Shown: positions 1 through 9,938, numbered from the stretch's first letter. The stretch is DNA of 64,000 nucleotides from Nocardioidaceae bacterium (GCA_030447805.1 JAUJOE010000003.1:1-64000); one strand, 5' to 3'. A program made the numbers and translations. The notes: generated by a model not told the origin, from the sequence alone.

Positions 1-2463
1 GCCTTGCCTTGCGGCCGCACGTTGAAGCCGATGATGACCGCGTTGGACGCTGCCGCCAGCATGACGTTGGTCTCGGTGATCGCGCCGACGCCGCGGTCGA
101 TGACCCGCAGGTTGACGTTCTCGCCGACGTCGATCTTGGCCAGGGCGTCCTCAAGGGCCTCGACCGACCCGGACACGTCGCCCTTCAAGATCAGCAGCAG
201 CTCTTCGCTCTCGCCCTTCTCCATGCTGTTGAGGAAGTCCTCGAGGGTACGGCGACCGGTGCTCTTCGCCAGCATCGCCGCCCGCTCGCGGGCGTCCCGC
301 TTCTCGGCGATCTGCCGCGCCACCCGGTCGTCGGCGACCACCAGGAAGTTGTCACCCGCGCCGGGCACCGCCGTGAGACCCAGCACCATGACAGGTCGGC
401 TGGGCAGCGCCTCCTGGACCGATGCGCCATGCTCGTCGAGCAGCGCCCGAACCCGGCCGTAGGCCGGGCCGGCGACGATGGAGTCGCCTACCCGCAGCGT
501 GCCGCGCTGAACCAGCACGGTGGCGACGGGCCCGCGGCCGCGGTCGAGGTGCGCCTCGATGACCAGGCCCTGCGCGTCCTGGTGCGGGTTCGCGCGCAGG
601 TCAAGTGCAGCGTCGGCAGTCAGCACGAGCGCCTCGAGCAGCTTGTCGATGTTGAGCAACGACTTCGCCGACACGTCGACGAACATCGAGTCGCCGCCGT
701 ACTCCTCCGGCACCAGGCCGTACTCGGTCAGTTGGCCGCGGACCTTCGTCGGGTCGGCGTCCTCCTTGTCGATCTTGTTGACGGCGACCACGATCGGCAC
801 GTCGGCGGCTTTGGCGTGGTTGAGCGCCTCGATGGTCTGCGGCATGACGCCGTCGTCGGCGGCGACAACCAGTACGGCGATGTCGGTCGCCTGGGCGCCG
901 CGCATCCGCATGGCGGTGAAGGCTTCGTGACCTGGGGTGTCGATGAAAGTCAGCCGGCGTTCGTCGCCGTCGACCTTGGTCGCCACCTGGTAGGCACCGA
1001 TGTGCTGGGTGATGCCGCCCGCCTCCTTGGAGACCTGGTTGGCGTCGCGGATGGCGTCGAGGAGCTTGGTCTTGCCGTGGTCGACGTGACCCATGACCGT
1101 GACGACTGGCGGTCGCGCCTGGAGGGCGTCCTCGCCGCCCTCGTCCTCGCCGAACTCGAGGTTGAAGGAATCGAGCAGCTCCTTGTCCTCGTCCTCTGGC
1201 GAGACGACCTCAATCTGGTAGTTCAGCTCCTCACCGAGGATCTGCAACGTCTCGTCGTTGACCGACTGCGTCGCCGTGACCATCTCGCCGAGGCCGAACA
1301 GCACCTGCACGAGCGAGGCTGCGTCGACGCCAACCTTGTCGGCGAAGTCGGTGAGCGACGCTCCCCGAGACAACCTGACGGTCTCACCTTCGCCCTTGCG
1401 GATCCGGACGCCGCTGGTCGTGGGAGCCTGCATCTGCTCGAACTCTTGTCGACGGGCGCGCTTGGACTTGCGGCCTCGTCGGGACGGCCCGCCTGGCCGA
1501 CCGAAGGCGCCTTGGGTGGTGCCGCGGGAACCGCGGTTGCTGGAGCTGGGCCGCCCGCCACTGGGGAGGACGCCGGGTGTGCCGCCGGGGCTACCCGCTC
1601 CGGCGTAGCCGCCTCTGCCACCGCGGGCGGGTGCACCGGTGCCACCGCGCGTCGTCGGTGCGCCGCCGCGGGTGGCGGGGCTGCCCATGCCGGGACCAGC
1701 GGGGCGACCGCGGGCGGCTGGGCTGCCGAAGCCGCCGGACTGCCGAGGCATCATCGCCGGGTTCGGACGCGGCGCGCCGGGGACACCGCCGGGGCGGGGG
1801 GCACGGAAGTCGGTGGGCCGCTCACCGGGGCGGTCAGTGCGAGCAGCCGGCGCGGCGGGGGGCACCTCACCGGGAGCCGGCCGGCGAGTCCGCTGCATGC
1901 CTTGGGTCGACGAGAACGGGTTGTTGCCCGGACGCGGGCCGGTCGGACGGGGAGTCCGCGACGCCGGGGACGGCGCGCTCGGCGTCGGGCTGGTCGTGCC
2001 CCGGCTTCAGCGGCGGGAGCCGACACACCGGGTTGGCCGTTTGTGGCAGGCGCGGTGGGAGGCGCCGTTGGCGGCGCGGGTGCGGGGGCGGTCACACTCG
2101 GAGTCGGCGTTGGACTCGCCACCGTGACCGGCGGCACTGACGGGCTAGCTGCGCCGTTCGTCGCGCCGGTGCCGTCGCTGGGGGCTGAGCCGTCGCTGGG
2201 ACTTGGGACCGCGGGCGCTACGGCGCTGCCGTTGGCTGCGGGAGCAGCGGCTGACGTTGACTTCGCCGCCTTCTTGGCCGCCTTCGCCTCAGCTGCCGCC
2301 TTCCAGGCGTCGCCGCGCTGCTCGGTGAGTCGGCGTACGACGGGTGGCTCGACTGTCGAGGAGGGCGACTTGACGTACTCCCCCATCTCGTTGAGCGCAG
2401 CGAGCACATCCTTGCTCGGCACTCCGAACTCTTTGGCGAGTTCGTGGACTCGGACCTTGGCAC
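1..2463 (-). CDS. infB: Translation initiation factor IF-2, partial, frameshifted
   Basis: GTPase that brings initiator tRNA to the 30S subunit. The 3' end runs off the window. The N-terminus reads [19 protein letters not shown] (IF2_N domain). A long Pro/Gly/Arg-rich linker typical of actinobacteria follows, with the segment NPFSSTQGM near 1900. The G domain has G1 [11 protein letters not shown] near 1090, G3 DTPGHE near 930 and G4 NKID near 780, followed by beta-barrel domains. Two frame problems are visible. At the start, GTGCCAAGG appears where GTGGCCAAGG is expected, and no other in-frame start exists before an upstream TAG. The linker also changes frame once between about 2080 and 1960. 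Both look like sequencing indels because the gene is essential. It lies directly downstream of ylxR. Confidence 0.93.
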
Positions 2464-2568
2464 TGTTCTCCTTCTGTGCGGTCCGAGCCGGTTGGCTTGC
2501 GGACCGCTAGTTGACGTGCACGCTCATCGTGAAAGTCTCATCGAGAGGTCATGAGCAACTGCTCCGCT

Positions 2569-2874
2569 TCACTCGTGCTGGCGGCTTCCCTCGGGTGAGG
2601 GAGACCGATGTGCCTCGATCCAGGCTCGTACGTCGCTCGCGTCGAGTGGTCCCTCTAGGCGCAAGGCCCGAGGAAACGCTCGGCGGCGTACAGCTTGGTC
2701 TAGACACTCAAGGACAGGTGCACGCATGTGCTCCCCGGCCAGGTCTCCTGGCGTTCTCGTCGGGTACGACGCGGCGGGTGGACCCCTCGACGTACGCGAC
2801 AACGCGCAGAAGTTCAGACTTCGACGCGCGTTCCCGGCACCCACACAGGTGCGGACCGGTTGCGCGCGACTCAT
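2569..2874 (-). CDS. ylxR: YlxR family RNA-binding protein (DUF448), frameshifted
   Basis: Small protein normally encoded between nusA and infB. The ATG at 2874 gives MSRAQPVRTCVG, and the frame is then lost. The adjacent frame continues CRERASKSELLRVVAYVEG and GRGAH, and the first frame resumes with ECLDQAVRRRAFPRALRL to the stop. Joined together these give the family signature RTCVGCRER..LLRVV..GRGAH..C....RRRAFPRAL. Two single-base indels, near 2835 and 2730, explain the breaks. infB follows 105 bp downstream. nusA, the usual upstream neighbour, is 16 kb away, so this gene and infB probably rely on a promoter in the 2875-3190 region; I could not identify one with confidence. Confidence 0.8.
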   Translation of the reverse strand: MSRAQPVRTCVGAGNARRSLNFCALSRTSRGPPAASYPTRTPGDLAGEHMRAPVLECLDQAVRRRAFPRALRLEGPLDASDVRAWIEAHRSPSPEGSRQHE

Positions 2875-2886
2875 CTGCGAAAGAGT

Positions 2887-3620
2887 CTACCGCGACTTGC
2901 GGCGGTGGCGCCAACGACAGGCAGCGCCCGGCTGCGCCCCCTCCCGCCGACACGTCAGCACGGGCCCAAGGGATGACCCCGCCACTCGCGTGGGGAGCCA
3001 GCAACCGGCGTTTAGCTCGCTTAGCAGCGTGGTCGGTCCTAACAGGACCCCCGCCACCGTGCCGGGTTGGTGAGGATCGCCGGGAACTGTTGTGAATGGG
3101 TCATCCGTGAGCCGGACTCCGTGACAGCCGTAGTCATCGATCACAACGCCGGTCAGGTCATTCTCATAGGCATAGGACACGAGGTACCGCGGTCCTAAGT
3201 CACCGTTGCAAGCGGTCTCGCCGGGGGCGGCTCCAGTTGCTCGATCGCGGTCGAGAAAGCCGCCAACTCTTCGGCGTCGAGCCGCCGAGGCGCGTCCTGC
3301 ATCACCCACTCGTACCATGCGCCGTTCGAGCCCTTGGGAGCGACGTCCCTGGCAACGTACCGACAGATCCAGGCTTCCTGCGGCTTCCACAATGTCGGCA
3401 CGGTCGTCGCACGCCGATTGTTCCCGAAGCCGTAGGTCTCGCGCGGCGCCCTAGGCAACACGGGCGGACAGAACTCTCCGTTGTGCTGGAACAACTCATC
3501 GACCGGATCTGACGGCGGGGCGGCCGCGACATCTGCACCACCACACGACGACCCCAACCATCCGAAGGTGACGAGAAAGGCTGCCAAGCCGTACCGGACA
3601 GTCACACCCATCGCTCTCAA
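2887..3620 (-). CDS. Secreted or lipoprotein-like conserved hypothetical, frameshifted
   Basis: The first frame (start 3620) opens with a hydrophobic signal segment, YGLAAFLVTFGWLGSSC. The cysteine could be lipidated, although LGSSC is not an ideal lipobox. It ends at 3195. A second frame takes over near 3205 and continues LGPRYLVSYAYENDLTGVV, then DDYGCHGVRLTDDPFTTVPG, to 2887. The smooth continuation of protein-like sequence says this is one gene with one indel. The function is unknown. The mature part has a few cysteines and no recognisable catalytic motif. It is the first gene of the inserted island and ends 12 bp before the ylxR start. Confidence 0.55.
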
Positions 3621-3770
3621 TTCGTCTCCTCGAACGACGCATTCGTCAAGTCAGACGTCGGAGCACGCAACCGCGTTCCCTAATCCGCTTCCACACTCCC
3701 ATGATGCGCCTGGTCATGCCCGCGATGCGGTCGCTCATGCCGAATTGAGGGCGTGCGTTTCGCGACCACC

Positions 3771-4346
3771 TCAGGGATACGGTTGCCAGTTGTGTTCCTC
3801 GGCCCACCGGTTGGCAGCCTTCGCATGAGGATCTCCTGAGCGGGAGCTTTGATCTGTCCGTAGTCGGCCAGGTCCGTCACGCTCTGCGCCAATCGCGTCT
3901 TGAACCGACCCCACGCTTCTGCCATAGGCGTCTGCGCGGAGGAAGTCACGAAAGAGCAGTGCGTACCGAACATTGTGACCCCCTTGCTCGCGCACGTGGA
4001 CGTTGCAGGAACGAGCCCCGACCGGCGGTGCGAAGACCTGTTTACGGTAGGTGACGCCAAAGGAGATCTCTTCCTGATTCCAGGGCTCGGGACGGCGACG
4101 GTACCCACGTGACGACAAGATCTCCGCGACGTCCGAGCCCTCGATGGTGGGAACTTGGATCAGCACGTCGATGCAGTCCTTCGCTGGCAAGCCCGGCACT
4201 GACGTCGAGCCGATGTGTTCCACGCTCGTGGCGTCGGGGAGAAGGCTTCGCAGGCATGTGATCAGCCGTTCACCCTCGGCTGCCCACGCGCTCCGGTAGG
4301 GAACCACCTCCACACGACGGCTAAGGTTCTCATCGGCGAAGGGCAT
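3771..4346 (-). CDS. GrpB family protein (UPF0157, nucleotidyltransferase-like), frameshifted
   Basis: GrpB/UPF0157 proteins have a nucleotidyltransferase fold; the biological substrate is unknown. The family core is clear: VVPYRSAWAAEGERL, then VEHIGSTSVPGLPAKDCID, where the GSTSVPGLPAKDxID block is the nucleotidyltransferase-like motif, and HVREQGGHNVRYALLFRDFL further on. The ATG at 4346 (MPFADENL) is preferred; an in-frame ATG at 4382 is also possible. Near 3910 the frame shifts to one reading WGRFKTRLAQSVTDLADYG, and near 3825 it returns to end AAEEHNW-like (AANRWAEEHNWQPYP). Correcting both gives a normal-length family member of about 190 aa. Confidence 0.8.
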   Translation of the reverse strand: MPFADENLSRRVEVVPYRSAWAAEGERLITCLRSLLPDATSVEHIGSTSVPGLPAKDCIDVLIQVPTIEGSDVAEILSSRGYRRRPEPWNQEEISFGVTYRKQVFAPPVGARSCNVHVREQGGHNVRYALLFRDFLRADAYGRSVGSVQDAIGAERDGPGRLRTDQSSRSGDPHAKAANRWAEEHNWQPYP

Positions 4347-4466
4347 GGGTGAGACCGTATCCAGCTGCCACAGCGTCCGCACATGCCCCGCCAGCGGCGG
4401 TTGATAGCCCTCATCGACCTAGGGCGCGGCATTTCACTCAACGTTCGAGCCGGGCCTCGATGGCCC

Positions 4467-4495
4467 TCGCTGAGGGCATCAGCGACGATGCGGCC
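4467..4495 (+). repeat. 29-bp direct repeat, copy 1
   Basis: Twenty-nine bases from 4467 are identical to 14556-14584 and in the same orientation. They encode AEGISDDAA in frame in both places and mark where the UPF0158 gene is split. The match ends sharply on both sides. Confidence 0.85.
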
Positions 4496-4714
4496 AGCCG
4501 ACGCCTGGCCAAGGCGCTTCAGGGGCGGGGAGCGTTCCGTCGGTTCAAGAGCCAGCTCTATGAGCACCACCCCGAGCTGATCTCGCCCTGGCACGCCCTC
4601 CGTGACGTTCGAGCCCAGCGCCGCGCCATCGGTTGGCTCCTGGACCAAGGCCTCATCGACGCCAGCGCCGCTGAGAAGTTCACGGCCGACCACCCAGATC
4701 CCGGTCTGCCCTGA
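4467..4714 (+). pseudogene. UPF0158 protein, C-terminal half only
   Basis: The frame carries AEGISDDAASRRLAKALQGR, then GAFRRFKSQLYEHHPELISP, then IGWLLDQGLIDASAAEKFTA and DHPDPGLP before the stop. That is the conserved C-terminal half of the UPF0158 family (PF03682), whose function is unknown. Sequence upstream of 4467 shows no family similarity, so the N-terminal half is missing here. It is found instead near 14398-14584 on the same strand. The two halves share 29 identical bases at the break (4467-4495 and 14556-14584) and would join in frame into one complete protein. Confidence 0.75.
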
Positions 4715-4933
4715 TGCCACACGCGTGACGACAGTTGTCCCCAGTGACCAAGCGGGTCACTTCGCAGCCTCTGGGCGGGCACCCAATGGACCTCCGGCAG
4801 CGGCAGGAACGCCGAATCTGCCGCTGAGCGTGCGGTTTTCCGGGACATCCCTGGTGTGGATTGGTTGCCGGGTCGCAACCGTCTACCGTCGTACCTGGGC
4901 TCCCGTTGAGGGCCGCCATGGAGGTGCTCAGAC

Positions 4934-5435
4934 ATGAAGGTTCAGGCAGATCCTCGGGGACTCGTTCGTGCCGTGGTGCTTTCCGACTACCGCCCGGCCA
5001 GCGACTCCATTGAGATCGTGAAGGAGAAGCACTCAGGCAAGGACGCGGCCTTCGCCGTAGCCTTCGAGGACCGTGACGGTGTACCGCGACGGGGACTCAT
5101 CGGGATGTGCAGGCACCACAGCGGAGTGTGGCAGCCGTCGGGCGCGTTCATGGGGGAGCGCTCGCGTGACCGGAGACAACGATGTGTGGATGACGTGGGG
5201 TGGCTGGGGAGGCGACTCACGCGAGCGAACGGTCTTCGGTGGATGGGTGGCCGACCCCGCTGCAGTATCCGCCAGAGCCCTCGACGCTGCTGGGCGAGTT
5301 CTCCACGAGGACGTGGAGAATGGCGTCGCGGTCTTCATGCACAAGGGTCCATTTCTCCTGAGGCAGGCGCTGCTTGAGTTGCTCGACGCGGAGGACCGGG
5401 TCCTTGGAACCGGCCCGATGAGCCGCGAGCGCTAA
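4934..5435 (+). CDS. Hypothetical protein, frameshifted
   Basis: The start ATG at 4934 is preceded by GGAGGT with about 8 bases of spacing. The first frame reads MKVQADPRGLVRAVVLSDY to about 5155; the second continues VTGDNDVWMTWGGWGGDS and ends LGTGPMSRER at 5435. One indel near 5160 joins them into a protein of about 165 aa. I do not recognise the family. It is soluble and mixed alpha/beta in character, with no signal peptide or membrane segment. It lies alone between the UPF0158 half and a DinB-type gene on the same strand. Confidence 0.5.
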
Positions 5436-5543
5436 CCCAGCGAACGTCCCGATCTCTTTCGGGGCGATCCGGTCCAGCGAGCAGCCGCCACGCGTCTCAA
5501 GCGACGTACAACGCGGTGGTCGCTGGCATGGCAGTGTTGACGC

Positions 5544-6121
5544 ATGATTGATCAGTTCGCCAAGGAGTACCTGCACGAAGAACTCCAGTGGACACGCGAA
5601 AGCCTCGTCTGGAAGCTCGATGGCCTGTCCGAGTACGACATCCGACGCCCTCTGACCGCGACCGGCACCAACCTCCTCGGCCTGGTCAAACACGCGGCCA
5701 CCTGGAAGCCAGGTACCTCGGCGAGATCTTCAACCGGCCGTTCCCGGAACCGCTGCCGGGTTGGCAGGACTCCGACGGCTCCGACCTGTGGGTGACCGCG
5801 CACGAGAGCCGCGAGCAGATCATCGGCCTCTACCGGCGCGCTTGGGAACACGCAGACGCCAAAATCCATGAACTACCCATCGATGCCCCCGGCCACGTGC
5901 CGTGGTTTCCACGTCCTGACGTGAAGCTGTTCAGCATCATGGTCCATGTACTCAACGACACCACCAGGCACTTCTACCACGCGGACATCCTGCGCGAACA
6001 ACTCGACGGTCAGACCGGGGTCGCCGCTGGACAGCAAGAGCAGATCGACACCATTGCCCGCGAGGCTCACTGCGCGAAGATCGACAAGGCCGCCAGAGCA
6101 GCTTCCCCAACTCGGACCTGA
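5544..6121 (+). CDS. DinB superfamily protein (DUF664 type), frameshifted
   Basis: DinB/DUF664 proteins are four-helix metal-binding proteins, in actinobacteria often thiol-dependent (mycothiol) transferases. The N-terminus is MIDQFAKEYLHEELQWTRES followed by NLLGLVKHAATW. The frame changes near 5710 and the second frame gives ARYLGEIFNRPFPEP, then DLWVTAHESREQIIGLYRRA and HVLNDTTRHFYHADILREQL. The histidines expected for metal binding are in LVKHAA and in TRHFYHADILR. Total length of about 190 aa fits the family. A second DinB-type fragment lies just downstream on the opposite strand. Confidence 0.7.
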
Positions 6122-6228
6122 CTTCAACCCTCCTGGTGCACTGATCAGGAAGCCGGTCAGAGGAGCCTGGCAATCGAAGTTCACCGCCGCCGGTTGGTGG
6201 TTTCGACCTGCACGCTCCGTCCGCTTTG

Positions 6229-6417
6229 CTAGGAATGGTTCTGAAGATAGAGGTCTCGAAGCAGGCATAGCTCGGTGCCGTGGTGAATGATCTCCACGCT
6301 GGTGTACAAGATGAGCCTCGCCATCGGCGCATCGGCGAATTCGGGTGGCGCCGTCGCGCCTTGCGGCCGGGCAAGCCCTGCTTCACCAAGGCGTCGTAGC
6401 CAGCACCCCCGGCACAC
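6229..6417 (-). pseudogene. DinB-like protein, C-terminal remnant
   Basis: On the minus strand the frame ends LILYTSVEIIHHGTELCLLR followed by DLYLQNHS and a stop. This resembles the last helices of DinB-family proteins, with the conserved histidine pair before a helix ending LLRDLY. No matching N-terminal domain is found upstream (6420-6680) in any minus frame. It is probably the relic of a second DinB gene. A heavily indel-damaged but functional gene cannot be excluded. Confidence 0.45.
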
Positions 6418-6563
6418 CGAACGCCGAAACTACTCAGGGACGCCCTCGAACGCATTGTTCTGCCGCGGCCCGCACGTTCGGACAACGTGCGTCATTCCGC
6501 CGCCTGCCGGGGCCCTTGATCTACCGCATCTGGCGGTGGGTGGCCACATTCTTACGCCTGCCC

Positions 6564-7214
6564 ATGGAGAAACTTCGTAGCGGGGATCGGTATCGGGTGT
6601 TCGGTTGTCTGGCCGCCCCTCATGACAGGCAATATGGCACGCATGTCCCTGCTCGCTCCACACTGCACACTGCACGCCTGAGACTGCGTCCGTTCACCGA
6701 CGCGGACACAGATGCCCTCTTCGCGCTGCACAGCAGCTCTTACGTGCTGCGCTATTGGGACGCGTCGCCGTGGGGCGAGCGTGCGCGCGCCGAGCGCTTC
6801 ATCGCGGCTTGCCGGCAGATGGCGGACGACGGCACCGGGGCGCGGCTGGCCATGGACCGTGTTTCCGACGCCGCCTTCATCGGCTGGTGCAGTCTGACCC
6901 GGTGGAACCCGGACTACCGCAGCGCGTCGTTGGGCTACTGCCTCAACGATGCGGCATGGGGTCACGGCTACACCACGGAGGCCGCGCGCGCCTTGCTGCA
7001 GTGGGCATTCGACAGGCTGGACCTGAATCGAGTCCAGGCCGAGACCGATACGCGCAACGTGGCATCGGCCCGCGTTCTGGAGAAGCTCGGATTCGTGCGC
7101 GAAGGGACGTTGCGGGAAGACTGCGTCGTGAACGGCGAGGTATCGGACTCGTGGGTGTTCGGGTTGATCAGGCGGGAGTGGCGGCCGTTGTCCGGGCCGG
7201 TTCCCGCCCGCTGA
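6564..7214 (+). CDS. GNAT family N-acetyltransferase (RimJ/RimL type)
   Basis: Acetyl-CoA-dependent N-acetyltransferase; the substrate cannot be read from sequence. The domain starts TARLRLRPFTDADTDALFAL, followed by FIGWCSLTRWNPDYRSASLG, the acetyl-CoA loop region WGHGYTTEAARALLQWAFD, and RVQAETDTRNVASARVLEKL with GFVREGTL. These are the RimJ/RimL hallmarks. The start is uncertain: the in-frame ATG at 6564 gives about 30 extra residues, while ATG codons near 6634-6643, just before the domain, lie in another frame, so an indel at the 5' end is possible. The rest of the gene is intact. Confidence 0.8.
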   Translation: MEKLRSGDRYRVFGCLAAPHDRQYGTHVPARSTLHTARLRLRPFTDADTDALFALHSSSYVLRYWDASPWGERARAERFIAACRQMADDGTGARLAMDRVSDAAFIGWCSLTRWNPDYRSASLGYCLNDAAWGHGYTTEAARALLQWAFDRLDLNRVQAETDTRNVASARVLEKLGFVREGTLREDCVVNGEVSDSWVFGLIRREWRPLSGPVPAR

Positions 7215-7481
7215 GTCCTCCTCGCTCACGAGACGGCGCCCGGCCTCCGGTGCGTCTTACCGCCGCGTGTGGGGCGGCTACTGGTCCGCCGTGTGATATG
7301 CCGCCATCACCGACGGCGACACCCGCGGCGCTCACTGACCATTAGCCCAGTTCGGCGGACCCAGGAACGTACGTGCGCGTTGTTGGAAGCGACGGCTATG
7401 CGGCAAAGCTCAGGAGATCGCTCCTTGGTGGTCCCACTTCGGTCCCCGCTAGACTCCACGCCTCATCGCAGGAGGCTACTC
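7215..7481. other. Intergenic stretch with no recognised feature
   Basis: I see no coding frame with family similarity, no RNA gene and no clear terminator here. The last 15 bases hold the AGGAGG ribosome binding site of the following lactonase gene at 7469-7474. Confidence 0.4.
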
Positions 7482-8326
7482 ATGCGCGTTGAACAGGTGA
7501 CGGACCCCGTTGCCTATCACGGTGAAGGGCCCGTCTGGTCGCCGCGGTGGGGCGGATTGCGCTGGGTCGACATGCTCGCCGCGACCTTCTCTTCCTGACC
7601 GCCGACGGCGGCGTCGTCCGCCGCCACGTCGGCTCCGTCGTCGCCGCGGTGCGTCCGCGTCGCGGCGGCGGGGCGGTGCTTGGAGTCGAGCGTGGCTTCG
7701 CCCTCGAGGATCCGGACGGATCCATCACGTACCTGCCCGCGCTCTGGTCTAGCACTGCGGTCCGGATGAACGAGGGCGGCTGTGACCCCGACGGCCGGTT
7801 CTACTGCGGCTCGATGGCGTACGACCAGCGGCCGGGCGCAGCGAACCTCTACCAACTCGATCCCGATCTGACCGTGCACACGGTGCTGACCGCGGTCACC
7901 ATCTCCAACGGGTTGGAGTGGAGCCCGGACGGGTCACGCGCCTACTACAACGACACCGTGACCCACCGCATCAGCGTCTTCGACTACGACTCCGACTCCG
8001 GGCTGACCAACCGCCGCAGCTTCGCCGAGATCCCCGATGGTGGCAGTCCCGACGGGTTGACCGTCGACTCGGAAGGTGGCGTGTGGACGGCCATCGCCGA
8101 CGGCGGTTCCGTGCACCGGTACCGACCGGACGGTGTGCTCGATGAGGTCGTCGAGGTCCCGGCCCGGAAGGTCACCGCGTGTACTTTCGGGGGTGAGCGG
8201 CTGAATGAGCTGTTCATCACCACCTCACGCGAGGGGCTTCAGGACGGCGAGGATCCGCTGGCCGGGTCATTGTTCCGGGCCAGTCCCCAGGTCACCGGCC
8301 TGCCGGTGCGGGAGTTCGCCGGGTGA
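7482..8326 (+). CDS. SMP-30/gluconolactonase/LRE family protein, frameshifted
   Basis: Six-bladed beta-propeller hydrolase family acting on sugar lactones and related substrates, with a divalent metal in the central channel. The ATG at 7482 follows AGGAGG with 7 bases of spacing. The first blade reads VAYHGEGPVWSPRWGGLRWV, with the metal-ligand Glu in GEGPVW. After an indel near 7585 the second frame carries NEGGCDPDGRFYCGSMAYD, then TISNGLEWSPDGSRAYYND (ligand Asn) and GGSPDGLTVDSEGGVWTAIA (ligand Asp). The set of ligand residues is therefore complete once the indel is corrected. The following SDR genes could share a sugar-oxidation role, but that is only context. Confidence 0.85.
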
Positions 8327-8366
8327 TCCGGGGGCTGATCGGTGGGCGCGGACGCAGACACAGACT

Positions 8367-9131
8367 TCAGAGTTCGTAGGCCTTGTGCGGCATCTGGGTG
8401 CTCAACTTTCCACCGCTCACGTCGGCGAGGGTGCCCGTGATGTACTGCGCCGCGTCGCTCGCCAGAAAACAGACAAGGTCCGCCACGTCCTCAGGTCGAC
8501 CCCACCGGCGCAGCGACAAGGTGTCCAACAACCGAGCCTGCGCATGCGGCTCCGGCATATCGGCGAAACCATTCATGGCCGTGGGGATCATCCCGGGCGC
8601 ATAGGCGTTCACAGTCACGTCCCACGGTCCGAGCTCGCTCGCCAGCACCCGGGTCAGCTGGACGACCGCGGCCTTCGACGCGGCGTACGCCGCGCTACCC
8701 ACGCTGGGGACGATCGCAGCGAAGGACGCGGCGTTGATGATGCGCCCGCTGCGCTGTTCCTTCATCGCAGGAATCACGGCTTGGGACATGAGGAATGTCC
8801 CCGTCACGTTGACGTCGAACGCTCGCCGCCACTGCTCCGGGTCAAGGTCGGAAACGAGCCCCTCGACGTACACACCAGCGTTGTTGACCAGTACGTCGAC
8901 CGCGCCGAACCGGTCCACCACCTCACCCACGGCATGCTGCACCGATCCGTGATCACTGACATCGCATTGCAACGAATGGTAGTCGTCGGCGATCACGTGG
9001 TCGTCCCCGAAGGCGACGTCGAGCGCGACGACACGGCTGCCCTCGATGTGAAACCGCTCCGTGACCGCTCGGCCGATACCGCCCCCGCCACCGGTCACCA
9101 GGACGACCTTTCCGGTGAGGTCCAGCAGCAT
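8367..9131 (-). CDS. SDR family oxidoreductase
   Basis: Classical short-chain dehydrogenase/reductase of about 255 aa. It begins MLLDLTGKVVLVTGGGGGIG, containing the nucleotide-binding TGxxxGIG motif. DVLVNNAGVYVEG holds the NNAG motif, and SAAYAASKAAVVQLTRVLAS carries the catalytic Tyr and Lys (YxxxK) with the Ser in INAASFAA. The end has the usual GxxxxD-like LADVSGGK. The start at 9131 is chosen because the family begins there; an in-frame extension to 9191 would overlap the divergent neighbour. The gene is intact and divergent from a second SDR, with 54 bp between starts. Confidence 0.88.
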   Translation of the reverse strand: MLLDLTGKVVLVTGGGGGIGRAVTERFHIEGSRVVALDVAFGDDHVIADDYHSLQCDVSDHGSVQHAVGEVVDRFGAVDVLVNNAGVYVEGLVSDLDPEQWRRAFDVNVTGTFLMSQAVIPAMKEQRSGRIINAASFAAIVPSVGSAAYAASKAAVVQLTRVLASELGPWDVTVNAYAPGMIPTAMNGFADMPEPHAQARLLDTLSLRRWGRPEDVADLVCFLASDAAQYITGTLADVSGGKLSTQMPHKAYEL

Positions 9132-9185
9132 GGGAACCCTTCCACCCTTGGAGGAGACTCTGACGGTATTCGGCGAGAGGAGAGC

Positions 9186-9938
9186 ATGCACGAGCTGACC
9201 GCCGAAGACCAGCGCGAGCCTCGGGGACCGGTGTTGTGGGTGACCGGCGGAGGGAGCGGCATGGGCCGGGCATCCGCACTGTCAGCGGCTTCACATGGGT
9301 GGCGTGTCGCCCTCACCGGGCGTCGGCCCAAGCGGTTGCGGGCGGTGGCGCGTGAAGTTGAGGCGTTGGGAGGCGAGGCGCTTCCCCTCCCGGGCGACGT
9401 CCGGAGCAGCGAGGACGTCACCGAATGCGCCTCGGCGATCGAGCGGAGCTGGGGCCGCCTCGACGGCCTCGTGCTGGCAGCGGGCATGAACGCTCCACGT
9501 CGTACCTGGCAGGACCAGGACCTGCAGGAGCTTGGCGACATCATCGAGACCAACCTCGTCTCGGTCGCCCGGGTCGTCCACCTCGCGCTCCCTCACCTGA
9601 GGAGGAGCGCGGGAACGATCGTCGTCATCTCCTCATACGCGGGCTGGCGGTTCTCCGCCGGCGCAGGCGTGGCCTACAGCGCTAGCAAGACGGCTCTGGC
9701 GTCCTTGTGTCAGTCCCTGAACGCGCAGGAGGCCGCGTCAGGAGTGCGGGCCTGCCATCTCTGTCCTGGAGACGTCGACACGGAGTTCTTGGCGCAACGC
9801 CCCGAGGTTCCCGGCGCCCAAGCGCGCAGCGTCATGCTAACTGCCAATGACGTAGCCCGTGCGGTCCAGTTCGTGCTCGACTCCCCGGCTCATGTGCGCG
9901 TCGACGAGCTCGTCATCAGCCCCGTGTCGCAGCACTGA
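9186..9938 (+). CDS. SDR family oxidoreductase
   Basis: A second short-chain dehydrogenase, about 250 aa and intact. GPVLWVTGGGSGMGRASALS carries the TGxxxGxG dinucleotide motif, and RPKRLR in the Rossmann second strand suggests NADP preference. The catalytic set is VVISSYAG (Ser) and VAYSASKTALASLC (YxxxK), followed by HLCPGDVDTEF. DGLVLAAGMNAP replaces the usual NNAG with AAGM, a variation seen in some SDRs. The start ATG at 9186 is the only plausible one. It is transcribed away from the SDR at 8367-9131, so the 9132-9185 gap must hold both promoters. Confidence 0.87.
   Translation: MHELTAEDQREPRGPVLWVTGGGSGMGRASALSAASHGWRVALTGRRPKRLRAVAREVEALGGEALPLPGDVRSSEDVTECASAIERSWGRLDGLVLAAGMNAPRRTWQDQDLQELGDIIETNLVSVARVVHLALPHLRRSAGTIVVISSYAGWRFSAGAGVAYSASKTALASLCQSLNAQEAASGVRACHLCPGDVDTEFLAQRPEVPGAQARSVMLTANDVARAVQFVLDSPAHVRVDELVISPVSQH

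Noticed and set aside
9-2510. 833-codon plus-strand open frame across the infB region
   Set aside because: It is the antisense of infB; the conserved IF-2 protein is on the minus strand, and the plus frame shows no family similarity.
8205-9185. 5' part of a long plus-strand frame leading into the second SDR
   Set aside because: This part is antisense to the first SDR gene. The real start of the second SDR is the ATG at 9186.
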